From the NCBI GenBank assembly GCA_033763995.1, contig JANRJL010000061.1, positions 62,001 through 126,000 on the forward strand: 64,000 nt of DNA. The letters are read 5' to 3'. Under the pieces are notes generated by a model. That model made no database searches. It was not told where the DNA came from and saw nothing but the letters and a program-made list of their open reading frames with translations. Below are positions 35,720 to 44,953 of the stretch, piece by piece. Both the position numbers and the translations under genes were made by a program. This stretch comes from GCA-2737725 sp033763995. Its GTDB lineage: Bacteria > Pseudomonadota > Alphaproteobacteria > Rhodospirillales > Rhodospirillaceae. Position 1 is the stretch's first letter; every line of letters begins with the position of its first letter.

Positions 35720-36811
35720 GGGCCGCTCCCATGAATTCGGCCAAGGCCGAGAGCAGCAGGTTCATCTCGTCGTCGGTGCCGATGGTGATGCGCAGGTGAT
35801 CGGGCAGGCCGTAATTTTCGACTCTCCGGGCAATGATGCCGCGCGATTGCAGAAAGACATCGGCGACGGCGGCGGTCTTGCCGTTGGCGCCGGAAAAGTG
35901 GGCGAGAATGAAATTGCCGCATTCACCTTGCACGCCAAGCCCCAAGCCGCGCAGGCGCTGCAACGCAACACCCATCCACTTCGTGTTGTGCACTTTGGCC
36001 CGCTCGACGTGCGCGCGGTCACGCACCGCCGCAGCCGCCGCAGCTTGAGCCGGGCCGGACACATTGAACGGACTGCGCAGGCGTTCCAGTGCGTCGATGA
36101 TGGATTTGGCGGCGAAGCCCCAGCCCACGCGCAGCGAGCCCAGGCCGTAAATCTTGGAGAACGTCCGCGTCGCAATGGTATTGGCGGTGCTCGCCGCAAG
36201 ACTCAGGCCGTCATCATAATCGGCCTGGGTCATGAATTCGGCGTAAGCGGCATCCAGCACAGCACAATATCCTCGCGCAGACCGGCGCGCAGGCGCGCAA
36301 CGTCCACCTTGGGCAGATAGGTCCCTGTGGGGTTGTTGGGGTTGGCCAGAAAGACGATCCGGGTTGCCGGTGTGACCGCCGCGAGAATGGCATCCACATC
36401 GGCCGTCAGATAGCGTTCGGGAACTACGATCGGCTTCGCACCCACGCCGCGGGCATAGATGCCGTACATCAAAAATCCATGGGCGGTGTGAATCACTTCA
36501 TCGCCGGCGCCCGCATAGGCGCGGCAAATAAGCCCCAAGATCTCGTCCGACCCGGCCCCACAAATGATGCGTGATTGATCAAGTCCGTGAACTTCGGCAA
36601 TGGCTTGGCGCAACTCGCCGGAATCGCCCGGCGGATAGCGGTGCAGGCCGGATGCGCGCGTGGCATAGGCCTCCACCGCCTTGGGGCTGGGACCCAGGGC
36701 GGCCTCGTTGGACGACAGCTTAATGACCCGGGAGATCCCCTGAATGCGGGACTTTCCGCCCTCATAGATAGGGATATCCATGACCCCGGGCCGCGGTTGG
36801 GGAAGCGACAT
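35712..36811 (-). pseudogene. hisC: Histidinol-phosphate/aromatic aminotransferase split by a one-base frameshift
   Basis: Two frames together encode one fold type I aminotransferase of HisC type. The upstream part (start 36811) ends soon after LREDIVL and then runs out of frame (CWMPLTPNS, stop near 36230). The downstream part (from 36260, GTG) continues with LDAAYAEFM and contains the PLP lysine region FSKIYGLGSLRVGW. At about 36256-36266 the coding strand reads GTGCTGTGCTGG where GTGCTGGTGCTGG would keep the frame. The whole span is 1100 nt; adding one base gives 366 codons, the normal HisC length. Either a sequencing error, a recent pseudogenising mutation or programmed frameshifting; the intact operon partner tyrA and the clean remainder favour the first two. 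Confidence 0.88.
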
Positions 36812-36921
36812 GTGCCAAAACCGATTGATGCGTCAAAAGCGCGGCCAGTCATAGTTTCTGAAGGCCTGGAAATCAAAGGCCAAATCGCAAGAAAGCGTTG
36901 ACAGGCCCCGGCCAACGGGCT

Positions 36922-36970
36922 GATTTGCTTGTCTTTCCAGCATTCTGGCGGCGCTAGAATGAGGCAAATC
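36922..36970 (+). promoter_or_regulatory. Nested hairpin in the metX leader
   Basis: Outer arms GATTTGC (36922-36928) and GCAAATC (36964-36970) enclose inner arms CATTCT (36941-36946) and AGAATG (36956-36961). It ends 17 bp before the metX ATG. A SAM-II riboswitch, common before metX in this class, was considered but its GCUAAA core is missing, so the class is unassigned. Confidence 0.4.
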
Positions 36971-36986
36971 GAGACCCTGAACGACC

Positions 36987-38168
36987 ATGACGGCCACGAC
37001 CACATCGGCTTCGTCCCAACCGCGCGATACGGCCCTTGAGCCGAAAATCGTCCTGGCGGAGCCGTTGCTGTTGCAATCGGGCGAGCAGTTGCCCTCGGCC
37101 ACCATCGCCTACCAGACCTACGGCACACTCAACGCCGCCAAGACCAACGCCATTGTCGTTTGCCATGCCTTGACTGGGGATCAATACGTTGTCGGCACCC
37201 ATCCCGTGACCGGCAAGCGCGGGTGGTGGGACGACTTGGTGGGGCCCGGTAAAGTCATCGACACCGATCGTTACTTCGTCGTCTGCGCCAATGTCATCGG
37301 CGGCTGCATGGGCTCCAGCGGCCCGAAGGAAATCAACCCCGCCACGGGGCGGCCGTGGGGCCTGCGCTTTCCGGTTATCACCATCCGCGACATGGTGTTG
37401 GCGCAAGCGAAACTGCTCGATCACCTCGGCATCGAGAAAGTGCTGTGCGTGCTGGGCGGGTCCATGGGTGCCATGCAGGTGCTGGAGTGGGCCCATCGCT
37501 ACCCGGACCGCGTCTTCGCCGCCGTTCCCATTGCCGGGTCCTATCGCCATTCGGCCCAGAACATCGCGTTCCACGAAGTCGGCCGACAAGCCATCATGGC
37601 GGACCCCGACTGGAGCCACGGCAATTACCTCGAAGAAAACAAGATTCCTAAGCGCGGGTTGGCAGTGGCGCGCATGGCCGCGCACATCACCTATCTTTCG
37701 GAATCGGCGCTGCATCGGAAGTTCGGACGGCGGCTGCAGGATCGCACAGCCCTGACTTACGGCTTTGACGCCGACTTTCAGGTGGAAAGTTATTTGCGGC
37801 ATCAGGGCTATACCTTCGTCGACCGTTTCGACGCCAACAGCTACCTCTACATCACTCGCGCCATGGATTACTTCGATCTGGCGGGCGAGAATGGTGGCGT
37901 GCTGGCCAATGCGTTTAGGGGTTCGCCCGTGCGGTTCTGTCTGATCTCGTTCACGTCGGACTGGTTGTTCCCCACGGCCGAGAGTCGCGCCATCGTTCAT
38001 GCACTGAATGCGGTCGCGGCCAACGTCAGCTTCGTCGAGATCGAATCCGACAAGGGCCACGACGCCTTCTTGCTTGATGAACCGGAGTTTCATCAAACCC
38101 TGAAGGGTTTCATTGACGGCTGCGCCGAGGCGCGGGGCATTCCGCGAGCGCCACGAGGCGCGTCATGA
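36987..38168 (+). CDS. metX: Homoserine O-acetyltransferase
   Basis: 393 residues of the MetX alpha/beta-hydrolase family. The nucleophile elbow is GGSMG with S159; the N-terminal LPSATIAYQTYGTLN, NVIGGCMGSSGP and the C-terminal acid and His positions (SDWLFP; ESDKGHDAF) are in place. It acylates homoserine in methionine synthesis; whether it uses acetyl- or succinyl-CoA cannot be told here. The stop overlaps metW (ATGA). Confidence 0.95.
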   Translation: MTATTTSASSQPRDTALEPKIVLAEPLLLQSGEQLPSATIAYQTYGTLNAAKTNAIVVCHALTGDQYVVGTHPVTGKRGWWDDLVGPGKVIDTDRYFVVCANVIGGCMGSSGPKEINPATGRPWGLRFPVITIRDMVLAQAKLLDHLGIEKVLCVLGGSMGAMQVLEWAHRYPDRVFAAVPIAGSYRHSAQNIAFHEVGRQAIMADPDWSHGNYLEENKIPKRGLAVARMAAHITYLSESALHRKFGRRLQDRTALTYGFDADFQVESYLRHQGYTFVDRFDANSYLYITRAMDYFDLAGENGGVLANAFRGSPVRFCLISFTSDWLFPTAESRAIVHALNAVAANVSFVEIESDKGHDAFLLDEPEFHQTLKGFIDGCAEARGIPRAPRGAS

Positions 38169-38815
38169 ACCGCATTGACCCAGCGACTGCCTCGGGCTTC
38201 AAGCCGGCCAAACGCATCCGCATCGACCTGCAACTGGTGGCGGACTTGGTCGCGCCTAACACACGTGTGCTCGACGTGGGCTGCGGCGACGGCACGCTGC
38301 TGGCCTATTTGGCGGCCTTCAAGCAGGTCGACGGACGCGGGCTTGAAATCTCCATGGCCAAGGCGCGGGCCGCCGTGAGCCAGGGACTTTCCGTGATTCA
38401 AGGCAACCTCGAGACCGACCTCAAGGACTACCCGGCCGGGGCCTTCGACTACGCCATCCTCAGCCAGACGCTGCAGGCCACGCACAATCCGCGCGCGGTG
38501 TTGGGCGAGTTGTTGCGCATCGCCAAGCGCGCCATCGTGTCGTTTCCCAATTTCGGCCATTGGCACGTGCGTTGGTCCTTGCTCGTGGGCGGACGCATGC
38601 CCATGACGCCGACCCTGCCGGAGCGCTGGTACGACACGCCGAACATTCACCTGTGCACGATTCTCGATTTCGTCGATCTGTGCGCCGACACGGGTGTGAA
38701 GATCGAGCAGGGCTTCGCCCTGGACGGCGACGGCCTGAAGCAAAGCGTCAGCGCCACGGGCTGGCTGGCGAACCTGTTCGGCCAGCAAGCGGTTTTCGTG
38801 CTGACAAAAGTCTAG
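38165..38815 (+). CDS. metW: Methionine biosynthesis protein MetW
   Basis: 216 residues, the standard partner of metX. A Rossmann SAM-binding core is evident: VLDVGCGDGTLLAYLA, GLEISMAKA, DYAILSQTLQATHNP and ISFPNFGHWHVRW-like VSFPNFGHWHVRW. MetW works with MetX in homoserine acylation in many Proteobacteria. The ATG overlaps the metX stop by 4 bp. Confidence 0.95.
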   Translation: MNRIDPATASGFKPAKRIRIDLQLVADLVAPNTRVLDVGCGDGTLLAYLAAFKQVDGRGLEISMAKARAAVSQGLSVIQGNLETDLKDYPAGAFDYAILSQTLQATHNPRAVLGELLRIAKRAIVSFPNFGHWHVRWSLLVGGRMPMTPTLPERWYDTPNIHLCTILDFVDLCADTGVKIEQGFALDGDGLKQSVSATGWLANLFGQQAVFVLTKV

Positions 38816-39576
38816 GCCTCGATACCGCGGGACGACGTCGACGATTGGCCGATGCCGTCGACGGCCGGGCGAACAGCGCCCACCGTGCTGCGCGCAGGCT
38901 TCAGCAACGCATTGAGCGGCACGGCGTAAATTTGCTTTTCCGCCTCGACGATATGCACACCCGCGAAGGTGGGCGCCCACCGCGCGCCGATGCGGTCCAG
39001 CGCCGCGGCCCAGCCCGCGAAAAGGCGCCACATCACCGGCGGTAGGAAAACCGCGGTGGCCGTTTGGCGCGGCGTGAACATCCCGTCACGGAGCGCCCGC
39101 ATCAACTGCGATTGGGAATAGGGACGGCCATGGGCGAAGGGCGAGGGCTCGAAACGCGCCCACAGCCCACGGCGATTGGCGACGACGAACATCACGCGCC
39201 CGCCGTCGGCCAGCACCCGCCAACACTCGCGCATGAAGAGCTGTGGTTGCGCGGTGGCTTCGAGGCAGTGCACGATCAGCAGCCGATCGATGGCGCGGTC
39301 GGGAAACGGTAGGGCGAATTCCTCGGCCAGGCAGGTCAGGCTGGGTGCGTCGTCAGGCCAGCGCATGACCCCCTGTCCCGGCGGCATGACCGCCATGACG
39401 CGCTCGGCATCGTCGCGCAGCGAAGCCAAATAGGGCGTAGCAAATCCCACGCCGGCCACGCGCTGGCCGACAAGGGTCGGCCACATGTCACGGATTTGGC
39501 GTGCGATGAGCCGCCGCACCAGTCGCCCCAAAGCCCCGCCGTAAAAGTCGCGCAGATCGACGACATCAAGCCACAT
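38812..39576 (-). CDS. Class I SAM-dependent methyltransferase
   Basis: 254 residues. A degenerate Rossmann methyltransferase: the motif I region is VAGVGFATPYLASL, with LPFPDRAIDRLLIVHCLEAT and MRECWRVLADGGRVMFVVAN matching motifs IV-VI. This gene often sits beside metX/metW and gloB in Alphaproteobacteria; its substrate is not known. The ATG at 39576 fits the family start; a TTG 36 bp further out is possible. Convergent with metW, overlapping it by 4 bp. Confidence 0.88.
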   Translation of the reverse strand: MWLDVVDLRDFYGGALGRLVRRLIARQIRDMWPTLVGQRVAGVGFATPYLASLRDDAERVMAVMPPGQGVMRWPDDAPSLTCLAEEFALPFPDRAIDRLLIVHCLEATAQPQLFMRECWRVLADGGRVMFVVANRRGLWARFEPSPFAHGRPYSQSQLMRALRDGMFTPRQTATAVFLPPVMWRLFAGWAAALDRIGARWAPTFAGVHIVEAEKQIYAVPLNALLKPARSTVGAVRPAVDGIGQSSTSSRGIEA

Positions 39577-39837
39577 GAGCGAACCATCCCCAAGGCGCCA
39601 CCATAGGGACAAAGACGCCCCAAAACAGGAGCATTTTCAAGGCCCTCAACCACCGGCTAAGCCCTTTGTTTAGTTATGTTTTTCGGCTTGCGCGGCGGGA
39701 GCGATTGGACCACACTTACGCGAACCGCCAACTGAAGGATTCTTGCTGTCCTTAGCTGGCAAGGGATTGTTTGGTCGGCAATTGACATCATGGTCGTGCG
39801 AGACTTGGGGATAGGGGCTGTGATTGGGGAACATACG

Positions 39838-40620
39838 ATGGCTGGGATGCGTATAGCCGGGGGGCGCCTCCACTTGCGTGGCTTTACCCTGATCGAGATC
39901 GCAATCGTCTTGGTGGTGATCGGACTGGTCGTTTCCGGCGGGCTGCTGGCCGTGTCGCCAGTTGTACAAAGCGCCAAGATCAGCGAAACCAAGCAGAAGA
40001 TGGCCCGGGTCGAGACGGCACTGCTGGCCTATGTCATCTCTAATTCCTGTTTGCCTTGCCCTGCCGTTGGGGCAACAGCCTCCGGAGCTGCTAACGCAGG
40101 ACAATCACAAAACAATACCCCTGGCTTTTATACGACCGGATGCGCTGCTGGCTGCCAGTTATTACAGGGTGTTGTTCCATGGAACACGCTTGGCATTGCA
40201 GAGGAGGAGGCATCGGACGGCTGGGGTCGGCGTTTCAGCTATGCTCTGGGAGCAGGAGTGACGGCAACAAGCTCCATGACCAGAACAACGACTTTGCCGA
40301 CCGTAACGACGTCTTTGACGATTCAAGACCCTGCGGGAGCAAACCTCATAACGACCAACGTTGCCTACGCAATCATTAGCCACGGCGTCGACGGTTCGTT
40401 TGGATTCGCTGTTAACACTGGAGCTGTTCTTGCCGATCGGTATGCGCAGGGCGCTCTGGGCGTGGGGCAAGACGTCAATGGCGAAAACACCCGGACAGTG
40501 GCCACTGGACAAGTCAATAATTCCAACGGAACTGCTTACTTTGACGACCTCGTTACATTTCGAACAGCCGCTCAAATCACATTAAGCTGCGGCGCCGGCA
40601 GCTGTGGAAATCCGAACTAA
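39838..40620 (+). CDS. Type IV prepilin-like protein (minor pilin)
   Basis: 260 residues. The leader of 15 residues ends in RG and is followed by FTLIEIAIVLVVIGLVVSGG, the class III prepilin cleavage site with the conserved Glu at +5. The C-terminal domain has several Cys pairs (SCLPCP; GCAAGC; SCGAGSCG), suggesting disulfide-stabilised minor pilin or adhesin-type subunit. GGGGA precedes the ATG by 8 bp. It heads a rightward set with a lytic transglycosylase and pilT/pilU. Base composition is visibly less GC-rich than neighbouring genes. Confidence 0.87.
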   Translation: MAGMRIAGGRLHLRGFTLIEIAIVLVVIGLVVSGGLLAVSPVVQSAKISETKQKMARVETALLAYVISNSCLPCPAVGATASGAANAGQSQNNTPGFYTTGCAAGCQLLQGVVPWNTLGIAEEEASDGWGRRFSYALGAGVTATSSMTRTTTLPTVTTSLTIQDPAGANLITTNVAYAIISHGVDGSFGFAVNTGAVLADRYAQGALGVGQDVNGENTRTVATGQVNNSNGTAYFDDLVTFRTAAQITLSCGAGSCGNPN

Positions 40621-40650
40621 CGCATCGTGTGTTCGGACATGGGGATGGGG

Positions 40651-41799
40651 ATGAAGAACGCATTAGCTACACTCGGCCTCGCGGCGGTCGCGCTGCTTGA
40701 ATTCGAACCGGCTGCGCACGCGCAAAGCGCAGATCGCGACTGCCTGCGCTACGTCCAAAGTTATGAGCGTTCCATGCGCATCCCGCAAGGATTGCTCATG
40801 GCAATTGCCTATACCGAATCAGGCCGCGATCTCGGAAACGGCGAACGCGCGCCATGGCCCTGGACGATCAATGTCGGCGGCGACGGACGCTACTTCGATA
40901 CCAAGGAGCAAGCTGTTGCGACCGTGCGGCGGCTGCTTGACGAAGGTCAACGCTCCATCGACGTCGGCTGCATGCAGATCAACCTGCGCTATCACCCCAA
41001 CGCCTTTCGCGACATCGAGACCGCGTTCGATCCCGGCGCCAACGTAGCTTACGGCGCGCAATACTTGCGCTCGCTTTATCGCCTTCAAGGATCTTGGCCC
41101 AAGGCGGTCGAGCGCTATCATAGTTCCGATGACGGCCGGCGCGAGGAATACCGCGAGCGGGTGGTGTCGTTCTGGAACACCGACGCGCGCAAAATGATCT
41201 TGAGCGCGGTCGCCGCCGAAGACACCGACACGCCCTATCACCGCGCCGTGCGCGATTACGCCGCCGGCCGCTACTCCGAGGCGCTCGACAAGTACCAAGG
41301 CATCATCGACAAGTCCCCGCAAGATCGCCTTGCCCTGCTCGGCATCGCCATGTCGTTCGATAAGCTCGGCCGCTCCCGCGAGGCACAGCAGGCTTACATG
41401 AAGGCGCTGACGGTGGAGCCCGATAACGAGGCGGTTCTGTCGCGCATCATCCAGATCGCGTCGACGTTGCCCCCGTCCGAGGCGCGCACGCAACTCGAAA
41501 ACCTGATGAAAACAGGCGCCGATCGCCACGAAATCTTGGCCGCTCTGGCCGAGGTCACGAGCGCCTCGGGCGACGACAACCAGGCGCTGGCCTATATCTC
41601 GTCCGCGATTCAAAAAGAGCCTGGCGTGGCCATGTACCACCTGAATGCCGGCATCCTGGCCGATCGCCTGAAACAGACGCAAAATGCGGCTTTGGCCTAC
41701 GCCGAATTCTTGCGCATTTTCGACGCGAACCCCGTGATTACCGACACACCCGTGGACGGCATTCGCGATCGGCTGCGCTATCTCAAGGCGATGATGTAA
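40651..41799 (+). CDS. Lytic transglycosylase domain protein with TPR-like repeats
   Basis: About 382 residues. A signal peptide (residues 1-24, ending AAHA) is followed by an SLT-type lysozyme-like domain: LLMAIAYTESGRD with catalytic Glu (E56), GCMQINLRYHP and NVAYGAQYLRSLY. The C-terminal half is helical TPR-like (YSEALDKYQGIIDKSPQDRL, then AQQAYMKALTVEPDN). It probably opens peptidoglycan for pilus assembly. GTG (40627) and other ATG starts are possible. It lies between a minor pilin and pilT. Confidence 0.88.
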   Translation: MKNALATLGLAAVALLEFEPAAHAQSADRDCLRYVQSYERSMRIPQGLLMAIAYTESGRDLGNGERAPWPWTINVGGDGRYFDTKEQAVATVRRLLDEGQRSIDVGCMQINLRYHPNAFRDIETAFDPGANVAYGAQYLRSLYRLQGSWPKAVERYHSSDDGRREEYRERVVSFWNTDARKMILSAVAAEDTDTPYHRAVRDYAAGRYSEALDKYQGIIDKSPQDRLALLGIAMSFDKLGRSREAQQAYMKALTVEPDNEAVLSRIIQIASTLPPSEARTQLENLMKTGADRHEILAALAEVTSASGDDNQALAYISSAIQKEPGVAMYHLNAGILADRLKQTQNAALAYAEFLRIFDANPVITDTPVDGIRDRLRYLKAMM

Positions 41800-41857
41800 G
41801 CCACGGTCGAAACACGTCCGCTGACGCTCGGCGATCAGCGGCTTATTGGAGGGGATG

Positions 41858-43015
41858 ATGGATATCACCGAACTTTTGTCGTTCGCGCAAAAGAACAAAG
41901 CCTCCGACCTGCATTTGGTCGCGGGCAAGGAGCCCATGGTGCGCATCGATGGGGGCTTGCGGCCGATCAAGACCGGCGATCTCAGCCCGGACACCGTCAA
42001 GGACATGATCTACAACATCATGACCGAGGAGCAGCGCGCCGAGTACGAGGCCGAGAAGGAAATCGACTTTGCCGTGGCCTTCGGCACGGAATCGCGCTTT
42101 CGCGTCAACGCCTACACGACGACCACGGGCTCGGCGGCGGCCTTCCGCGAGATTCCCACGAAGATCCCCACCCTGGAGCAGCTTAACGCCCCGGAAATTT
42201 TTAAGCAGTTTGCTTCGATCGAACGCGGCATGGTGTTGGTGACGGGGCCGACGGGATCGGGAAAATCCACCACGCTGTCGGCGATGATCGACTATATGAA
42301 CTCCAACACAGATCTGCACATCCTCACCGTCGAGGACCCGGTCGAGTTCGTTCATCCCAAGAAGCGCGCCTTGATCAATCACCGCGAAGTGGGCCGCCAC
42401 ACCAAATCCTTCGCGAGGGCGCTCAAGTCGGCCTTGCGCGAGGACCCCGACGTGATTCTGGTGGGCGAAATGCGCGATCACGAGACGATTTCCCTGGCCC
42501 TGACGGCGGCCGAGACCGGCCACTTGGTCATGGGCACGCTGCACACCAGCTCGGCGGCCAAGACCGTGGACCGCATTATCGACGTGTTCCCGGCGGGCGA
42601 TAAGGAAATGGTGCGCGCCATGATCGCGGGCTCGTTGCAAGCCGTGATCAGTCAGGTCCTGCTGAAGCGCAAGGGCGGCGGGCGTGCCGCCGCGCACGAG
42701 ATCATGGTCGGCACAAACGCCATTCGCAACCTGATCCGCGAGAACAAGGTGCCGCAGGTTTACTCGATGATTCAGGTAGGCATGCGCTACGGCATGCAGA
42801 CAATGGACGATTCGATCCGCAAGCTGGTGGACGCCGGCACCGTCGATGCTTCTGAGGCCGGGGAAATGCTGAAGATGTTGAGCGGCGGCGAAGAAGTCGG
42901 CGGCGGCGGGTCGCAACCCGGCGGCGCGAAGCCCGCGCCCGCCCCTGCGCCCGCCGCGGCACCGCACGCCACCCCGGCCGGGGCGGAACCGAAGAAGTCC
43001 CGTTCCTTGTTCTGA
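41858..43015 (+). CDS. pilT: Type IV pilus retraction ATPase
   Basis: 385 residues with all PilT motifs: Walker A GPTGSGKSTTL (about 130-140), Asp box TVEDPVEFVH, Walker B DPDVILVGEMRD and the His box AETGHLVMGTLHTSSA, then AGSLQAVISQVLLKR. It powers pilus retraction from the cytoplasmic side. The last 40 residues (GGSQPGGAKPAPAPAPAAAP) are an unusual Pro/Ala tail; typical PilT ends about 345. GGAGGGG lies just before the ATG pair. Confidence 0.94.
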   Translation: MDITELLSFAQKNKASDLHLVAGKEPMVRIDGGLRPIKTGDLSPDTVKDMIYNIMTEEQRAEYEAEKEIDFAVAFGTESRFRVNAYTTTTGSAAAFREIPTKIPTLEQLNAPEIFKQFASIERGMVLVTGPTGSGKSTTLSAMIDYMNSNTDLHILTVEDPVEFVHPKKRALINHREVGRHTKSFARALKSALREDPDVILVGEMRDHETISLALTAAETGHLVMGTLHTSSAAKTVDRIIDVFPAGDKEMVRAMIAGSLQAVISQVLLKRKGGGRAAAHEIMVGTNAIRNLIRENKVPQVYSMIQVGMRYGMQTMDDSIRKLVDAGTVDASEAGEMLKMLSGGEEVGGGGSQPGGAKPAPAPAPAAAPHATPAGAEPKKSRSLF

Positions 43016-43069
43016 ATCTCGGCACCTTAAGTCGACGAAAAGAGCCTTTGACTGTTGGGGAGCACGCTC

Positions 43070-44200
43070 GTGATCGATGCTGAATTACATGCCTGGTTGA
43101 AAGAATTGGCGGGCCCGGGCGGCTCGGACCTCTATGTCACGGTCGATGCGGCGCCGATGTGGCGCGGCGACAAGGGCTTCGTGAGCTTGCGGGAAAAGCC
43201 GCTGAAGATCGACGAGATCGAGCGCATGATCGGCACGTTCATGACCGACAAGCAGAAGGCCGAGTTCGCCAAGACCGGCGAGTTCAACATGGCCATCGCG
43301 CTGGAAGGCTTGGGCCGGTTCCGTCTCAACCTGTTCCGTCAGCGGCAGATGCCGGGCCTCGTGGCGCGCATCATCCGCACCAAGATCCCGAGCTTGGGTG
43401 ACTTGAAACTCCCCAGCCTGCTTGGCGACTTGGTGATGGAAAAGCGCGGGCTGATTTTCGTGGTCGGCGGCACGGGCTCGGGTAAATCGACATCGCTGGC
43501 CGCCATGATCGGTCATCGAAATGAGTCCGCACCGGGGCACATCATCACCATCGAAGATCCGGTGGAATTCGTGCACGAGCACAAGAAATGCATCGTCACC
43601 CAGCGCGAAGTTGGCGTGGACACAGATTCCTTCAGCGCGGCCCTCAAGAATACGCTCCGGCAGCACCCAGACTTGATTCTGATCGGCGAAATTCGCGACA
43701 TGGAGACCATGGAGCACGCGCTCAACATCTCCGAAACCGGCCACCTGGCCATGGCCACGTTGCACGCCAACAACGCCAACCAAGCGATCGAGCGCGTGGT
43801 CAACTTCTTCCCGCAGGAAATGCATACCCAGGTCTTCTTGAGCCTCGCCAACAACCTCAAGGGCATCATCTCGCAACGCCTAGTGCCGAAAATCGGCGGC
43901 GGGCGCGCCGCCGCCATCGAGATCATGCTCAACATCGGCTACATCAAGGAATTGATCGGCAAGGGCGAGATCAAGGAACTGAAGAAGATGATGGAGGAAA
44001 ATGCCCACAACGGCATGCAGACCTTCGATCAGGCCTTGCAAAAGCTGGTGAAAGAAGGCGCCATCACCGAGGAAACGGCGCTGGCCGAGGCCGATAACGT
44101 GGGCGACTTGAAACTCAAGCTGAAGCAAGCCAGCGTCGCGGCTGGTGGCGCCGGTGCGGGCCTTAAGAGCGTCGATACGTCGAAGCTCTCACTGGGCTGA
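43070..44200 (+). CDS. pilU: PilT/PilU-type ATPase
   Basis: 376 residues. Walker A GGTGSGKSTSL, TIEDPVEFVHEHKKC, DLILIGEIRDMETME and SETGHLAMATLHANNANQ; followed by NNLKGIISQRLVPK. The PilU-like features (FNMAIALEGLGRFRLNLFRQ, IIRTKIPSLGDL) distinguish it from the neighbouring pilT. It assists retraction. Start GTG at 43070 with GGGGAG 8 bp upstream. Its end overlaps the convergent ABC ATPase by 12 bp. Confidence 0.93.
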   Translation: MIDAELHAWLKELAGPGGSDLYVTVDAAPMWRGDKGFVSLREKPLKIDEIERMIGTFMTDKQKAEFAKTGEFNMAIALEGLGRFRLNLFRQRQMPGLVARIIRTKIPSLGDLKLPSLLGDLVMEKRGLIFVVGGTGSGKSTSLAAMIGHRNESAPGHIITIEDPVEFVHEHKKCIVTQREVGVDTDSFSAALKNTLRQHPDLILIGEIRDMETMEHALNISETGHLAMATLHANNANQAIERVVNFFPQEMHTQVFLSLANNLKGIISQRLVPKIGGGRAAAIEIMLNIGYIKELIGKGEIKELKKMMEENAHNGMQTFDQALQKLVKEGAITEETALAEADNVGDLKLKLKQASVAAGGAGAGLKSVDTSKLSLG

Positions 44201-44953
44201 CGGCTCGCCGCTGGCTTTTTCTTCCCGCTCGAGCGCGGTCAAGAACGCCCGCTCCAACGTAGGCTGACCCGTTCCTCGGACGAACTCATCGGGCTTGCCG
44301 AGATAGATCAGCCGCCGCGCGTGCAGGATGCCGATGCGGTCGCAGATTTCCTCGATGTCGGCGAGGATATGCGAGCTGAAAAAGATCGTGCGCCCGGCGC
44401 TGCGCGCTTCCATCAGCCGATCCTTCAGCATGACGCGCGCGCGCGGATCGAGCCCGCTCATGGGCTCGTCCAAAATCATCAACGGGGCCTCGGCCAGAAG
44501 CGTGCCGACAAGACCCAGCTTTTGCCCCATGCCCTTGGAATAGGTGCGGACCTTGCGGTCGAGCGCGCCGGGATCAAGATCGACGCCCTGCGCGATGCCG
44601 CGGGCCTGGGCGCGGTCGACCCTTTGATTGAAATAATCGAGATGGATCGAGAGATACTCCCAACCATAGAGTTGGGGCGACGGTTGAAATTTCTCGGGCA
44701 AATAGACGATATTGCGCCGCGAATGCGCGATATGGTTCGGCTCGCCGAAGAAGGTAATGTGTCCCTTCGCGCTGCGCAAAGCGAGAATGGACCGGATCAT
44801 CGTTGTCTTGCCGATGCCGTTGAGCCCGACCAGCCCGAAGCACTCGCCGGCCGCCAAGGAGAATGAGATGTTGTCGAGGATGAGGCGCTTGCCGTAGGAC
44901 GTCGACACATTCTCAAGCGACAGCGGCGCCGAAGCCGTGGAACTCAAGGCCAC
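44189..44953 (-). CDS. ABC transporter ATP-binding protein at the end of the pilus operon (PilH-like by context)
   Basis: 254 residues of the ABC-2/CcmA type: Walker A GLNGIGKTTM, degenerate signature YSKGMGQKLG, Walker B LMILDEPMSGLDP and an H-loop FFSSHI. The start overlaps the preceding PilP-like gene by 10 bp, so it is translated as part of the pilus assembly operon. The only matching permease nearby is at 53328, also among pilus genes. In Myxococcus xanthus an ABC transporter, PilGHI, is needed for type IV pili; this is the basis for the contextual name, not a sequence match. Confidence 0.9.
   Translation of the reverse strand: MALSSTASAPLSLENVSTSYGKRLILDNISFSLAAGECFGLVGLNGIGKTTMIRSILALRSAKGHITFFGEPNHIAHSRRNIVYLPEKFQPSPQLYGWEYLSIHLDYFNQRVDRAQARGIAQGVDLDPGALDRKVRTYSKGMGQKLGLVGTLLAEAPLMILDEPMSGLDPRARVMLKDRLMEARSAGRTIFFSSHILADIEEICDRIGILHARRLIYLGKPDEFVRGTGQPTLERAFLTALEREEKASGEPSAQ

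Noticed and set aside
36880..36986. SAM-II riboswitch before metX
   Set aside because: The GCUAAA core and pseudoknot pairing expected for SAM-II were not found; only a simple nested hairpin is present.
39755..39800. Sigma-54 promoter before the minor prepilin
   Set aside because: TGGCAAGGGATTG lacks the GC at the -12 element with the required spacing.
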